Source: Chitinophagaceae bacterium (GTDB lineage Bacteria; Bacteroidota; Bacteroidia; Chitinophagales; Chitinophagaceae). Taken from it: a stretch of 49,589 nt of DNA. Each line of letters starts with the position of its first letter. Position 1 is the stretch's first letter. Where the stretch lies: the NCBI GenBank assembly GCA_021299175.1, contig JAJTFY010000001.1, positions 1-49,589 of the forward strand. Reading direction: 5' to 3'. Of this stretch, positions 1-9,848 are shown piece by piece. The translations under genes and the position numbers were made by a program. The notes beneath the pieces are model-generated. The model was not told the origin of the DNA. It was given only the letters and a program-made list of their open reading frames with translations, and did not search any database.

Positions 1-492
1 TCCATCGCGGTCTACTTCAACCCCAGGCATTTTTTTCAACAGGTCTTCGGTGGATGCATTGGGAATGGTCTTGAACTGGCTGGCATTGAATTCAGTGGTG
101 TCTCCATTGATGGCCATGGCAGCGGCCCTAATGATGATGCCATCCAGCACGGTAGAGAACTTTACCATTGGGATGATACCCATATTTTTTTCGGAAGACG
201 CTTCGCTCAACTCAAAAAGCTGGTCAACCTGCTGGTATCCTGAATAGGTAATGCGCAGGAGATAACTCCCAAAAGGAAGATTTCCAATCTGAAAATCGCC
301 ATTGGCATTGGACATTCCATACCTCAAGAGGGTCGAGTCCTTCCCTTTCAATACTGAAACAGTAGCCCCCTTTAGTGAAAGGGTGGAATCTTTCAACGTA
401 CCCTTGACCAGTCCCGTATTATTCGATTGGGCTAACAGCAATGAAGGAGCTGCGCAAATGACAATAAATACTAACCGAAAAAATAACCTCAT
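1..492 (-). CDS. N-terminal part of a TonB-dependent receptor-like outer-membrane protein with a carboxypeptidase-regulatory-like domain (runs off the window)
   Basis: Reverse translation MRLFFRLVFIVICAAPSLLLAQSNNTGLVKGTLKDSTLSLKGATVSVLKGKDST...ASTEDLLKKMPGVEVDRDG: signal peptide, CarboxypepD_reg-like fold, then plug motif (DLLKKMPGVEV). Open at the window edge, so absent from the ORF track. Confidence 0.8.
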   Translation of the reverse strand, partial: MRLFFRLVFIVICAAPSLLLAQSNNTGLVKGTLKDSTLSLKGATVSVLKGKDSTLLRYGMSNANGDFQIGNLPFGSYLLRITYSGYQQVDQLFELSEASSEKNMGIIPMVKFSTVLDGIIIRAAAMAINGDTTEFNASQFKTIPNASTEDLLKKMPGVEVDRDG

Positions 493-633
493 CTAGGCGT
501 AAAAATATTCACTTTCCGCTATAATTTCTTGATTTTATTTGAATAAAACTGCCGTTCATTCGATGATCAGAAACTCTAACAGCATTTCCTTGCATAATTT
601 CATAAATTAGTGGGAACAAATTGATGCCTGCAC

Positions 634-2531
634 ATGAAATATTTCCTGGCAATTGCCGCCTTCTCGCTTCTTCATTCATTTTCATTTTCCCAAGACTGGA
701 AACCCACTGGAGATAAAATCAAAACCCAATGGGCTGAAAAAATTGACCCAGCCAATCCTTTGCCTGAGTACCCACGCCCGCAAATGGTGCGTGATCAATG
801 GCAGAACCTGAACGGTGCCTGGGATTATGCGATTCTTCCAAAAGGAAGCAACGAACCTGCTGCCTTTGATGGCAAGATCCTTGTGCCCTTTGCGATTGAG
901 TCCAGCCTGTCCGGTGTACAAAAAATGGTAGGCGATAAAAACGAGCTCTGGTACCACCGAACCTTCACCGTTCCGACAGCATGGAAAAATAAATCGCTTG
1001 TGATGCATTTTGGGGCTGTTGACTGGAAGGCTGATATATGGATCAATGATGTCAAAGTAGGCGCACACCAGGGTGGCTATACCCCTTTCAGCCTGGACAT
1101 TACACCATTCATTGTGAAAGACAAAGCACAGAAGCTTGTCGTCAAGGTTTGGGACCCTACCGACCAGGGTTTTCAGCCGAGGGGCAAACAGGTAAGCCTT
1201 CCCAAAGGAATTTGGTATACATCTGTAACAGGCATCTGGCAAACTGTTTGGATTGAACCCGTTGAGGCATCGCATGTATCCGCATTAAAAACAGTGCCCA
1301 ATATTGATGGTGGAAATATTGCTGTAATGGCTTCTACAACCGGCACATCTGCCAATGATCTTATCGAAGTAAAAGTGATGGACAATGGCAAACTCATCGG
1401 CACAGGAAAGGCTGTGGTTGGACAGGAAGTAACCGTTGCTGTTCCCAATGCAAAATTGTGGAGCCCGGAGTCACCTTTCCTGTACGACATGGAAGTTTCC
1501 ATCCTGCACAATGGTGTTTCAACAGACAAGTTGAAAAGCTATGTTGGGATGCGCAAGATTTCAACACAAAAAGATGCCAATGGCATTTTCCGCATGCAGT
1601 TGAACAACAAAGACTATTTCCAGTTTGGCCCGCTCGACCAGGGCTGGTGGCCTGACGGACTGTATACTGCACCAACCGACGAAGCGCTTGTGTATGACAT
1701 CAAGAAAACAAAAGACTTTGGTTTCAACATGATCCGCAAGCATGTGAAAGTGGAACCTGCAAGATGGTACTACCATTGCGACCGGGAAGGAATCCTGGTG
1801 TGGCAAGACATGCCCAGCGGGGATGCCAATCCCAAATGGCAGACACGCAATTATTTCAATGGACAGGAGTTGCAACGCAGCAAAATGTCAGAGCAGAATT
1901 TTATGCAGGAATGGAAAGAGATCATGGACCTGACCTATTCCAATCCTTCGGTAGTCGTAACAGTTCCCTTCAATGAAGCATGGGGCCAGTTCAAAACACC
2001 AGAAATCATTGAATGGACCAAGAATTACAATCCGTCCAGGCTTGTGAACCCTGCCAGCGGTGGAAACCATTATGATGTTGGCCAGAAATCATTGAATGGA
2101 CCAAGAATTACAATCCGTCCAGGCTTGTGAACCCTGCCAGCGGTGGAAACCATTATGATGTTGGAGACATGATTGATATCCACAACTATCCTGAACCTGT
2201 GATGGGATTGTTTGATTCAAAACGCGTCAATGTATTGGGCGAATACGGTGGCATTGGGTTGGTCCAAGACAACCACGTATGGGAGACCAACCGCAACTGG
2301 GGATATGTGCAATACAAAACCAGTGAAGAAGCCACAAAGGCATATGTTGATCTTACAGAGAAGCTGAAAAAACTGATTCCGTTTGGCTATTCCGCGGCCG
2401 TCTATACCCAGACCACTGATGTCGAAAGTGAAATCAATGGCATCATGACATACGATAGGAAGGTTGTGAAACTCAACGAGGCGCAAATCAGAAAAGCCAA
2501 CCTAGAGGTTATTGCCACTTTGAAAAAATAA
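634..2531 (+). pseudogene. Glycoside hydrolase family 2 protein (beta-galactosidase/beta-glucuronidase-like), frameshifted by an 83-bp tandem duplication into ORFs 634..2130 and 2127..2531
   Basis: GH2 sugar-binding, Ig-like and TIM-barrel sequence (RKHVKVEPARWYYHCDREGILVWQDMP; FNEAWGQF acid/base) in ORF 1; continuation with VLGEYGGIG nucleophile region in ORF 2. The frame break coincides exactly with the duplication. Confidence 0.85.
1999..2164. repeat. Perfect tandem direct repeat, 2 x 83 bp (1999-2081 and 2082-2164)
   Basis: Both copies read ccagaaatcattgaatggaccaagaattacaatccgtccaggcttgtgaaccctgccagcggtggaaaccattatgatgttgg. Confidence 0.97.
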
Positions 2532-2566
2532 AAGCAATCCTGATCTGATTTTAGCATCAGGAAATG

Positions 2567-2608
2567 AATCCTTCTGGGGAATTACATATTCCCCAGAAGG
2601 ATTTTTTA
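2567..2608. terminator. Bidirectional intrinsic terminator between convergent GH2 and FAD oxidoreductase genes
   Basis: AATCCTTCTGGGGAA-ttacata-TTCCCCAGAAGGATT followed by a T-run. Confidence 0.85.
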
Positions 2609-5600
2609 TTTGCGTAGAATTTGTCCCGCCTTGATCATTTCATTTTCCAACACATCATAAGGAACCTGCTGTACTGTGGTTTTCTTGTCAATGGCCAATG
2701 ATGCTGCTATGGCAGCAGACTGGCCAAGGATCATGAATACCGGTTCCATCCTGATGGATCCATAAGCAATATGTGTGCTGGAAACACAAACAGATACCAA
2801 CAAATTGGAGCACTGCTTCTCCTTGGGTGTGATGGCACCAAAGTCAATGGAATAAGGCCTGTCAGGCTTCACACCAATATCTCCCTCATTCTGAATATAT
2901 CCCTCAGCCGTCACATAGCGTTGTGTATTGTGTGAATCAAGGGAATAAGATCCCATGCCGATAGGACGCTTGATGTCAGTCTTGCCCAGTGCATCTTTTT
3001 CTGACATGACAAAATCACCCAACATCCTCCTGGCCTCTCTGACATAGAGCTGATAAGGCCATCCACCATTGTCAACAAATTCATCCTTTGCCAATCCATA
3101 GCTATTGAACTGTTGTTGAATATCTTTGGGAACGGAGGGATCGTTGGCCATGAAATAGAGATAACCCTTCTGGTAGCGTTCATGCTCAGTTATGATTTCT
3201 TTTCTGCGCACATAAGAAGCATCGGGATAATCGTAATTGGCACCAATAAAATCGCTGCTGAAAGGCCCATGGTTGTTGGTGTCCGTCTTCTTGTTGGGAA
3301 CTGCATCAAACTTTGGAAACACATCGCGCCAACCTGCTGCAAAAAGCCGTGAAAGAATTTCATAGCGCTTTGGATCATAGCCCTCCGGCTTGGGAAATGG
3401 AATGCTGTTGGCTGGTGCTGTACTCATGCACAAGCGGTAACAGTAGGCTTGGATTTTATTGTCGCCATCACCCTTTTCCCCCGGAGGCGCAGCGCTGACT
3501 TCAGGTAGCAAGCCGCTTGAAGGAAGGCCTGGAATTTTGTAAGGATCAATCTTCTGTTTGAAATGGTGCGCGTGGTGAAACACCTCCGTTTGCACACCAT
3601 TAAAACCATTGAATTGTTCGCCATATTGAACAGCCGCTTCCCTTCCTACAGCATATTCCACTCCTGCAGCAGCCATCAAATCCCCTTCGTATGTGGCATC
3701 AATGAATGCTTTCCCTGCAAAAACCAACCCATCCAGCGTTTTAAAGGAAAGGATTTTATTGCCTTTCATGTTTACTCCCCCAGGAGAACGGTCAAGCCAT
3801 CGGTCTCGGTAAACCATGATCATGTTTTCGTTGATCATCTGTTCAAAGGCGGCTTCAGCCACATGGGGCTCAAACAACCACATGGTTTTGTAGGCCGTAT
3901 CATTGGCAACAGTTCCTTGCCCACGGTTGCCAAACGCATTGCGCTGCTGCCATTTCCATGCACTGTCTGTTTGATAATGGTTGTACAAGCGGTGGTAGAA
4001 ATTCCTGGCCAATCCGCCAATGACGGTCTTGTCGCCAGTATCGGTATAGCCCAGGCCATTGGATGACAATCCTCCCAAATGCAGATCAGGAGAAACAACC
4101 GCCACCGATTTCCCCATTTGTATAGCCTGCACGGCAGCAATGACGGCAGAAGATGTTCCACCATACACAACAATGTCTGCTGTGATTTTTCTTTCCAAAG
4201 ACAATACCTGTCCATCTTTCAACAACTGCGCTTTCAGGCTTTCGTAGGAAAGATCCTGCACATCGATGTTTTTTTCCAAAGCCATGACTGCTGCTGTGGC
4301 GGCGGATTGTCCGAGTACCATGTAGACCGGTTCCATTCGAATGGAACTATAGGCCACATGTGATGCAGACAAACATACAGGCACCAGCAAATTTGAACAT
4401 TCTTTTCTTTGGGGGATGATGGAGCGGAAACTGATACCATAATAGGTTGACTTCTGCTTTCCATATCCACCCTCAATCCTGACCTTGCCCTGCGCATCCA
4501 ACACGCGTGCAACATAATGACAGTCCAAAGGATAGGTAGCCAGGGCAACCGGATCACTCACAGGCCTTTCACCATTGCAGTTTTGTTCTGTCATGACATA
4601 GTCGCTGATCAACCTTCTGGCTTCCCTCACATATACCTGATATGGGAAATGATCGGTATCGAGATACTCATCCTTTGGCCATCCCCAGGTTTTCATTTCC
4701 ATGCGCATGGCCAAGGGCAGTCGTTCATCGTTGCCAAGAAACCAAATCAGCCCCATGGAATAGTCTTTGTGCTTTGCGGCAATCTCAATCCTGGTTGCAT
4801 GATCCGCATTGGGCCATGCATATGAATTTCCTACAAAATTTCCCTGGTTGGTATCCGTTTTTTTGTTGGGCATGGGAGTGAAAGAAATGATACTGCTCAG
4901 AGAAATGTCAGGATTGAGCGCAATCATTCTTACCAGAAACTCATACCAAAGCGGGTTATAGTTTTTGGGCTTCTCCACATCAATGCGGTTGGCAGCATCG
5001 TTGGTCAGTGTCAACCGATAGCAATAGGTTTGTGTGCGGTCATCACCGGTACCCTCATCACCATTGGGCTTCGGATCAATAAAAGGCAATAATCCGCTTT
5101 CAGGCTTTCCTGGAATGACATAAGGATCGATGGATGTTTTGCCATTGCCTACCACATGCCCCATTCGAATACCATTCATGGTTTCGCCATAGGTAGCATT
5201 GCTTTCACGGCCAACCTTAAAAGAGAGCCCCGCCATGCGCATGAGATCACCCTCATAACTCGCATCAATGAACATTTTTGCAGCAATCTTCATCCCGCTT
5301 TCCATGCTGATGATTTTCAAACGCCCGTCCTCTTTTATTGGCGCAGACTTGAGGTTGATGCGCTGGTTGTAGATCACATTAACACCATGATCATGCAACA
5401 TCTGTTTGAAGATTTTTTCACCAATGCCAGACTCATAGACCCATTGAATTTTAAGCGAATCATTTTTGCCGGTATATGTTCTTTTTTTAGAGCGTTCAAA
5501 AAACTCAGCACGCCCCTCCGCACGCCAGGCCGATGAATCAAGGTAATGGGTATAAATCCTTTGGTAAAAATCTTTTGTAAAACCTCCTGCAATCCTGAAA

Positions 5601-5845
5601 TTGTTCAGGTCGGTTGCAGTGAGCCCCGAAGTGGCCATTCCGCCAACATGATTGTTGGTACTGATCAACACTACCGATTTGCCCATCTTGGCCACCTGCA
5701 ATGCAGCTGTGATGCCTGCAGGCGTTTCTCCATACACGCAGATATCAAAAACCCTTTCTTTTGCTGTGGCTGATGAAAAAATGAAAATGGCTAACAGAGG
5801 AATATTTAACAATCGTTTTAGTGCATTTTGGAAGCAGGACATCAT
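2606..5845 (-). CDS. Tandem FAD-dependent oxidoreductase (two FAD_oxidored-like units in one 1079-aa polypeptide), signal peptide
   Basis: Two internally homologous halves: DICVYGETPAGITAALQVAKMGKSVVLIS...HVGGMATSGL and DIVVYGGTSSAVIAAVQAIQMGKSVAVVS...HLGGLSSNGLG. Confidence 0.88.
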   Translation of the reverse strand: MMSCFQNALKRLLNIPLLAIFIFSSATAKERVFDICVYGETPAGITAALQVAKMGKSVVLISTNNHVGGMATSGLTATDLNNFRIAGGFTKDFYQRIYTHYLDSSAWRAEGRAEFFERSKKRTYTGKNDSLKIQWVYESGIGEKIFKQMLHDHGVNVIYNQRINLKSAPIKEDGRLKIISMESGMKIAAKMFIDASYEGDLMRMAGLSFKVGRESNATYGETMNGIRMGHVVGNGKTSIDPYVIPGKPESGLLPFIDPKPNGDEGTGDDRTQTYCYRLTLTNDAANRIDVEKPKNYNPLWYEFLVRMIALNPDISLSSIISFTPMPNKKTDTNQGNFVGNSYAWPNADHATRIEIAAKHKDYSMGLIWFLGNDERLPLAMRMEMKTWGWPKDEYLDTDHFPYQVYVREARRLISDYVMTEQNCNGERPVSDPVALATYPLDCHYVARVLDAQGKVRIEGGYGKQKSTYYGISFRSIIPQRKECSNLLVPVCLSASHVAYSSIRMEPVYMVLGQSAATAAVMALEKNIDVQDLSYESLKAQLLKDGQVLSLERKITADIVVYGGTSSAVIAAVQAIQMGKSVAVVSPDLHLGGLSSNGLGYTDTGDKTVIGGLARNFYHRLYNHYQTDSAWKWQQRNAFGNRGQGTVANDTAYKTMWLFEPHVAEAAFEQMINENMIMVYRDRWLDRSPGGVNMKGNKILSFKTLDGLVFAGKAFIDATYEGDLMAAAGVEYAVGREAAVQYGEQFNGFNGVQTEVFHHAHHFKQKIDPYKIPGLPSSGLLPEVSAAPPGEKGDGDNKIQAYCYRLCMSTAPANSIPFPKPEGYDPKRYEILSRLFAAGWRDVFPKFDAVPNKKTDTNNHGPFSSDFIGANYDYPDASYVRRKEIITEHERYQKGYLYFMANDPSVPKDIQQQFNSYGLAKDEFVDNGGWPYQLYVREARRMLGDFVMSEKDALGKTDIKRPIGMGSYSLDSHNTQRYVTAEGYIQNEGDIGVKPDRPYSIDFGAITPKEKQCSNLLVSVCVSSTHIAYGSIRMEPVFMILGQSAAIAASLAIDKKTTVQQVPYDVLENEMIKAGQILRK

Positions 5846-5943
5846 TGAGAAATTTTAATGCGCACAATTTATTGCAATCTACATTCTGATGGATTGATTT
5901 TCAGGGTATATTTTATTGTAAAAATGAATCAAGAAATGCGCAG

Positions 5944-5951
5944 TACCTTTG
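5944..5951 (+). promoter_or_regulatory. Bacteroidota -7 promoter element TACCTTTG (TAnnTTTG)
   Basis: Consensus match 17 nt before the GTG start at 5969. Confidence 0.5.
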
Positions 5952-5968
5952 CTGTCTAAATCATTCCC

Positions 5969-6694
5969 GTGTACCAAGAAGCATTTGAAGCCATTGTCAA
6001 CAGCAGAAGATCCAACCGCAGTTATGACCCAGCAGTGGACGTTCCCGATGAAGTCATCAGGAAAAGCCTGGAGCTGGCCATTTTATCCCCCAACAGCAGC
6101 AACATGCAGTTGTGGGAGTTCTATTGGATCAAATCGGAGGAATTGAGGGAAAAGTTCACACCCCTTTGTTTGGGACAATCAGCCGCAAAGACAGCTAAAC
6201 ACCTGATGGTATTTGTTACAAGACAAGACCATTGGAAAGCCCATGCCAAATGGAATTACAACAATTTCAAGGCCACGATTGTAGACAATGCGCCTACCAA
6301 AAGACAACAACGCGGATTGGATTATTATGGGAAGCTGATGCCGGTGGTATACGCACAAGACTGGTTTGGCTTCATGACACTGATCAGGAAAGTTGTTTGT
6401 TTCATCAAAGGATTCAACAATCCTTTTGCGCGCATCTCGGGCAGCCGTGATCAAAAAGTGATTGTGCACAAGTCCTGTGCACTCGCGGCGCAAACCTTTA
6501 TGCTGGCCATCTCTGCGCACGGATTTGATACCTGCCCAATGGAAGGCTTTGATTCAAAACGGGTAAAAAAATTGATGGGTCTTCCTGCCGGCGCTGAGGT
6601 CAACATGATTGTATCCATAGGAAAAGGCACTGAAAAAGGCATCCACGGAGAGCGAAAAAGACTGCCTTTTGAAGAGGTTGTTTTTGTACGATAA
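5969..6694 (+). CDS. Nitroreductase family protein
   Basis: AIVNSRRSNRSYDP...LAILSPNSSNMQLWEFYWI; typical nitroreductase N-terminus. GTG start. Confidence 0.85.
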   Translation: MYQEAFEAIVNSRRSNRSYDPAVDVPDEVIRKSLELAILSPNSSNMQLWEFYWIKSEELREKFTPLCLGQSAAKTAKHLMVFVTRQDHWKAHAKWNYNNFKATIVDNAPTKRQQRGLDYYGKLMPVVYAQDWFGFMTLIRKVVCFIKGFNNPFARISGSRDQKVIVHKSCALAAQTFMLAISAHGFDTCPMEGFDSKRVKKLMGLPAGAEVNMIVSIGKGTEKGIHGERKRLPFEEVVFVR

Positions 6695-6716
6695 GCTGTT
6701 TATCAGTCCGAATTGA

Positions 6717-7673
6717 TCAGTCTTCATCTTCCGCTTTCAATAGCTTGATATCCTTTGCAAGCTGCTCCATGTCCAGGTCGAGCGTACCATTGTAGATGCC
6801 CCTGATTCTTCCGGTTTTATCTACCAGCAATACATGTTCGGTATGCAAAAAATCTGTGCTGTCCTTGGTAAAACCCAATGCCTCTTCTGCAAAATAAGAC
6901 CTGCGGGCAAGCTTATAGATATCCGCCTTGGGGCCAGTAAGCAAATGCCAATTGGGAGCAATGATCTTGTTGGTGTTGGCGTATTCTCTCAACCTTGAAA
7001 CGCTGTCGCGCCAGGGAGTGACAGAAAATGATAGAAATACTACCGCGGAATCCTTTTCATATGCATGGTTGAGTTTGGCAATCTTGGTCATCATGCCAGG
7101 ACAGATGCTCCCACACCCAGTAAAAAAGAAATTGGCCACCTGAATTTTCCCCTGCACATCTTTTTCAGAATATGCATGCCCATCCTGGTTTTTTAGATCA
7201 AAGCTACCGATGGTATGGGTGATGGTATTTTCAATCTTTGAAGACCCCGTCAAGAAAATAGGTGTAAAATCGGGAGTATTTTGTGGCCCTGATTCATATC
7301 CCCTTTCGTAATTCATTTCCCGAACCAGCTTCCCTTCCGGATTCCACTCCCGGCAAGTGCCCTGGTATTCTCCATTGGCAAAAAAATAATGCGATTGGAT
7401 TTTCCCATTGCTCCAATACCGTTTCAAAGCCCCGGTTTTCACGCCCTGCACATAGTAGCGCTGCTCCATCAAAACACCATTCTCATGATACCTTTTGAAT
7501 GATCCATGTTCCAATCCGTTGTAGAAAGAAGATACCGAAAGGGTATCCTTCGTGCCCGGATAAAATTCAACTTGCTTAATGCCCTTGGGCTGCATCTTGC
7601 ATCCCATCAAAACAATCAGGCAAAAGGCAAACCAACTAATTTGAAACCGTACCGGCTGTTCCAAAGAAACCAT
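6717..7673 (-). CDS. Lipoprotein with MORN/YwqK-like repeats fused to a SCO1/SenC domain
   Basis: Lipobox (IVLMGC), GSFKRYHENGVLMEQ..GALKRYWSNGKIQ.. repeats, then FFTGCGSICPGMMTKI (CxxxC) and downstream TEHVLLVDKTGRIRG. The start was moved from the track's 7778 to the ATG at 7673. Confidence 0.82.
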   Translation of the reverse strand: MVSLEQPVRFQISWFAFCLIVLMGCKMQPKGIKQVEFYPGTKDTLSVSSFYNGLEHGSFKRYHENGVLMEQRYYVQGVKTGALKRYWSNGKIQSHYFFANGEYQGTCREWNPEGKLVREMNYERGYESGPQNTPDFTPIFLTGSSKIENTITHTIGSFDLKNQDGHAYSEKDVQGKIQVANFFFTGCGSICPGMMTKIAKLNHAYEKDSAVVFLSFSVTPWRDSVSRLREYANTNKIIAPNWHLLTGPKADIYKLARRSYFAEEALGFTKDSTDFLHTEHVLLVDKTGRIRGIYNGTLDLDMEQLAKDIKLLKAEDED

Positions 7674-8406
7674 TTCCATTGATATAAGGATCTGCATCAG
7701 TGATATGATAATGATAAATACCAGCAGGATAATCAGCCGTGGCGTGTTTGTGTCCGTGGTAGGCATCCAGACTGGCATTGGTCACCTTCGCGCCATTCTC
7801 TTCTGGACCATATACAGGAAAGCCATCCAACAGAAAACCCAACAAGGCTGACTTGTTCAACTTTGTTTGCGTCAGGTAAAGTGGTTCAACATGATAATGG
7901 TACATGCCGCCGGGAGCAGGATGTCCCCAGCTTTGGTCAAAACTCGCCATTTCCCCGGTCAAAGGTTGATTAGGACCAGCGTACTGGTTGAAGAATGGCA
8001 CTCCATTAACTGTTACACCGATGGGGCCCAAAGGGGTTGGCTTTTTGCTGCTTGCTTCGGCAGGATTGATCGGAATCTTGAAGGTATATGACAGGGTATT
8101 GATGGAATTGGGATTCTTGACAAATGTTTTTCCGCCAAAAGTGACCCCGCTGAAATTTTCATACAGTGGATTGGTTGTTGGATAATAGGCACTCTTGTGG
8201 TCTGGTGTACCACTGCTTTTGATCGTAATAAAAGTTCCATCAGAAGTGATGCTGGTGGCGCCGTAAATCTTTTTATAAACGTCAGGGACCGTTGACGGGG
8301 TTGAAGGAGTTGAGGGGGTTGAAGGACTTGAAGTTGCAGCTTTCTTGCAAGCCAAGCCAAGAATGATCAAGGCTGATAAGGTGAAAAAACTGTTTTTCGT
8401 ATTCAT
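7636..8406 (-). CDS. YHYH-domain lipoprotein with (PST)n linker
   Basis: LGLACKKA lipobox, SPSTPSTPSTPST linker, GMYHYHVEPL and GIYHYHITDADPYINGNGFFG. Confidence 0.85.
   Translation of the reverse strand: MNTKNSFFTLSALIILGLACKKAATSSPSTPSTPSTPSTVPDVYKKIYGATSITSDGTFITIKSSGTPDHKSAYYPTTNPLYENFSGVTFGGKTFVKNPNSINTLSYTFKIPINPAEASSKKPTPLGPIGVTVNGVPFFNQYAGPNQPLTGEMASFDQSWGHPAPGGMYHYHVEPLYLTQTKLNKSALLGFLLDGFPVYGPEENGAKVTNASLDAYHGHKHATADYPAGIYHYHITDADPYINGNGFFGTAGTVSN
8291..8335. repeat. 9-bp minisatellite inside the YHYH lipoprotein gene, encoding PST repeats
   Basis: gttgacggg gttgaagga gttgagggg gttgaagga cttgaagtt. Confidence 0.9.
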
Positions 8407-8428
8407 GTTTAAGATTTAATGCAGGTGA

Positions 8429-8959
8429 TTAATATTTGTCTGGAGGAGGAGGACGATGGCCTTCTTCGTTCGGAGGTGGTGGTGGCATGCCTGTTCTAGG
8501 CGGTCTGGCTTCAGCCATCATGACGGCAAGCTGATCCAGCAATCCATCAAATTTTATCTTTTGTTTGTCATTGCAAAGGGCCCTTACTTGTTGAAAATGC
8601 TCAAGATTGAGCAACTCCAGTTGCTGTATTTTGCTGGTGATGGCCTCAACAGTCTTTTTTTTCTGGGTATCAGCAATCATAGGCTGTTTGAGCAGCTGAA
8701 ATAGATTTTCTTTGGCAATCCTGATATCCTTTTTCAACGACCTTGCTGATGTCTGATGCTCCTCGATTAAATCCTGAAAAGCAAGCAACTGACTTGAATC
8801 CAGTTCAAGCTCGTGGACCAAAAACTCTCGTGGAGATCCTTTTGCATCTTTCATCTTTGGAGGCTTGTTGATCCAGAAGAACAATATGGTTACAGCATTG
8901 GCCACCAGCAGGGTAGCTACCAACCATGTGAGGAGTTTATTTTTATTGGCATTGTTCAT
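8429..8959 (-). CDS. Spy/CpxP (heavy-metal resistance)-like periplasmic membrane-anchored protein
   Basis: N-terminal TM helix, helical core (LVHELELDSSQLLAFQDLIEEHQTSARSLKKDIRIAKENLF), Pro-rich tail. Confidence 0.7.
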   Translation of the reverse strand: MNNANKNKLLTWLVATLLVANAVTILFFWINKPPKMKDAKGSPREFLVHELELDSSQLLAFQDLIEEHQTSARSLKKDIRIAKENLFQLLKQPMIADTQKKKTVEAITSKIQQLELLNLEHFQQVRALCNDKQKIKFDGLLDQLAVMMAEARPPRTGMPPPPPNEEGHRPPPPDKY

Positions 8960-8971
8960 GATGACAACGGT

Positions 8972-9307
8972 TTAATAAATTGAATTGATGGATTGATTGT
9001 AATCAGCTGCAAAACGCTGTATTGAATAGCCTTCTGTTTGGCTTTTTTCTGTTGATGAAAATTGAAACAAAAGAAAACCGTTCAATATCAACAAAAGTGA
9101 TAATGCGGCAATGGCCATTGCAGGCCTGACTACAAAGCCCCATTCCTCACCGGCATTCCGGGCTTCCATTCTTGCCTTTAACCTGGTATAAAAAAACTCG
9201 TCCGTTCCAACCTCCTGGATATTATCCAACAACTGAAGATGGTCTTCGAGTATGCCGGTTGATCTGTTTTTCATTACAATTGTTTTATGGTGTGTAATAT
9301 TGCTCAA
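8972..9307 (-). CDS. Small single-TM protein, candidate anti-sigma factor
   Basis: Overlaps the 3' end of the ECF sigma gene; soluble N-terminus plus TM helix (PAMAIAALSLLLILNGFLLFQF). Confidence 0.55.
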   Translation of the reverse strand: MSNITHHKTIVMKNRSTGILEDHLQLLDNIQEVGTDEFFYTRLKARMEARNAGEEWGFVVRPAMAIAALSLLLILNGFLLFQFSSTEKSQTEGYSIQRFAADYNQSINSIY

Positions 9308-9848
9308 GATTCTTTTTTAGGTTTTCTTTTGCCCTGCTCAGCAAGGATTCAATCGCCTTGACCCCCAACCCCATGATGACTGTTGCTTCCTCATATTTCA
9401 TGCCTTGAATCCGAATCAACGTGAACGCCAGTTGTTGTTTTTCCGGCAGTTTACCAATCGCTCTGTACAAGGCAGTCGCTTTTTCCTTGTTTTCTGCAGC
9501 AATGCCCGGATTCATTTCCACCACATCCATACTTCTTTTTTCTTCGGGCATCCACCAAGGAATGATAGCGTGTAGCCTTTGCCTGGTCTTCCTTTTCCTC
9601 AATTTTTCCAAGGCCTTTCGGATGGCGATTCTCTGCACCCAAGTGGAAAGTTTTGATTCTCCCTTGAATGACCCAATCGACCCATGTACCTGAATAAAGG
9701 TTTCCTGCAGCACGTCTTCAGCATCATCACTGTCCTGCACAATGTTCAATACGGTATGATGTAAGCGGTGGCTGAGGTTGTTCACCAACCACCTAAAAGC
9801 AGGTTCATCCCCCTGCCTCAAACCGCTTATGAGTTCCGCTTCATTCAA
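9285..9848 (-). CDS. ECF-family RNA polymerase sigma-70 factor
   Basis: DSDDAEDVLQETFIQVHGSIGSFKGESKLSTWVQRIAIRKALEKLRKRK; sigma-4 region KLPEKQQLAFTLIRIQGMKYEEATVIMGLGVKAIESLLSRAKENLKK. Confidence 0.93.
   Translation of the reverse strand: MNEAELISGLRQGDEPAFRWLVNNLSHRLHHTVLNIVQDSDDAEDVLQETFIQVHGSIGSFKGESKLSTWVQRIAIRKALEKLRKRKTRQRLHAIIPWWMPEEKRSMDVVEMNPGIAAENKEKATALYRAIGKLPEKQQLAFTLIRIQGMKYEEATVIMGLGVKAIESLLSRAKENLKKNLEQYYTP

Noticed and set aside
2127-2531. Reinitiation at GTG overlapping the TGA (GTGA) producing a separate functional small protein
   Set aside because: The overlap is created by the duplicated segment; the 134-aa product is only the C-terminal end of the GH2 barrel and unlikely to be functional alone.
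3563-4066. 167-aa plus ORF inside the FAD oxidoreductase
   Set aside because: Antisense to a conserved coding region, with no domain signal.
6717-7778. Start of the SCO1 lipoprotein at 7778 (MPVWMPTTDTN...)
   Set aside because: It would give a deep overlap with the YHYH gene. The ATG at 7673 gives a more plausible lipoprotein signal peptide.
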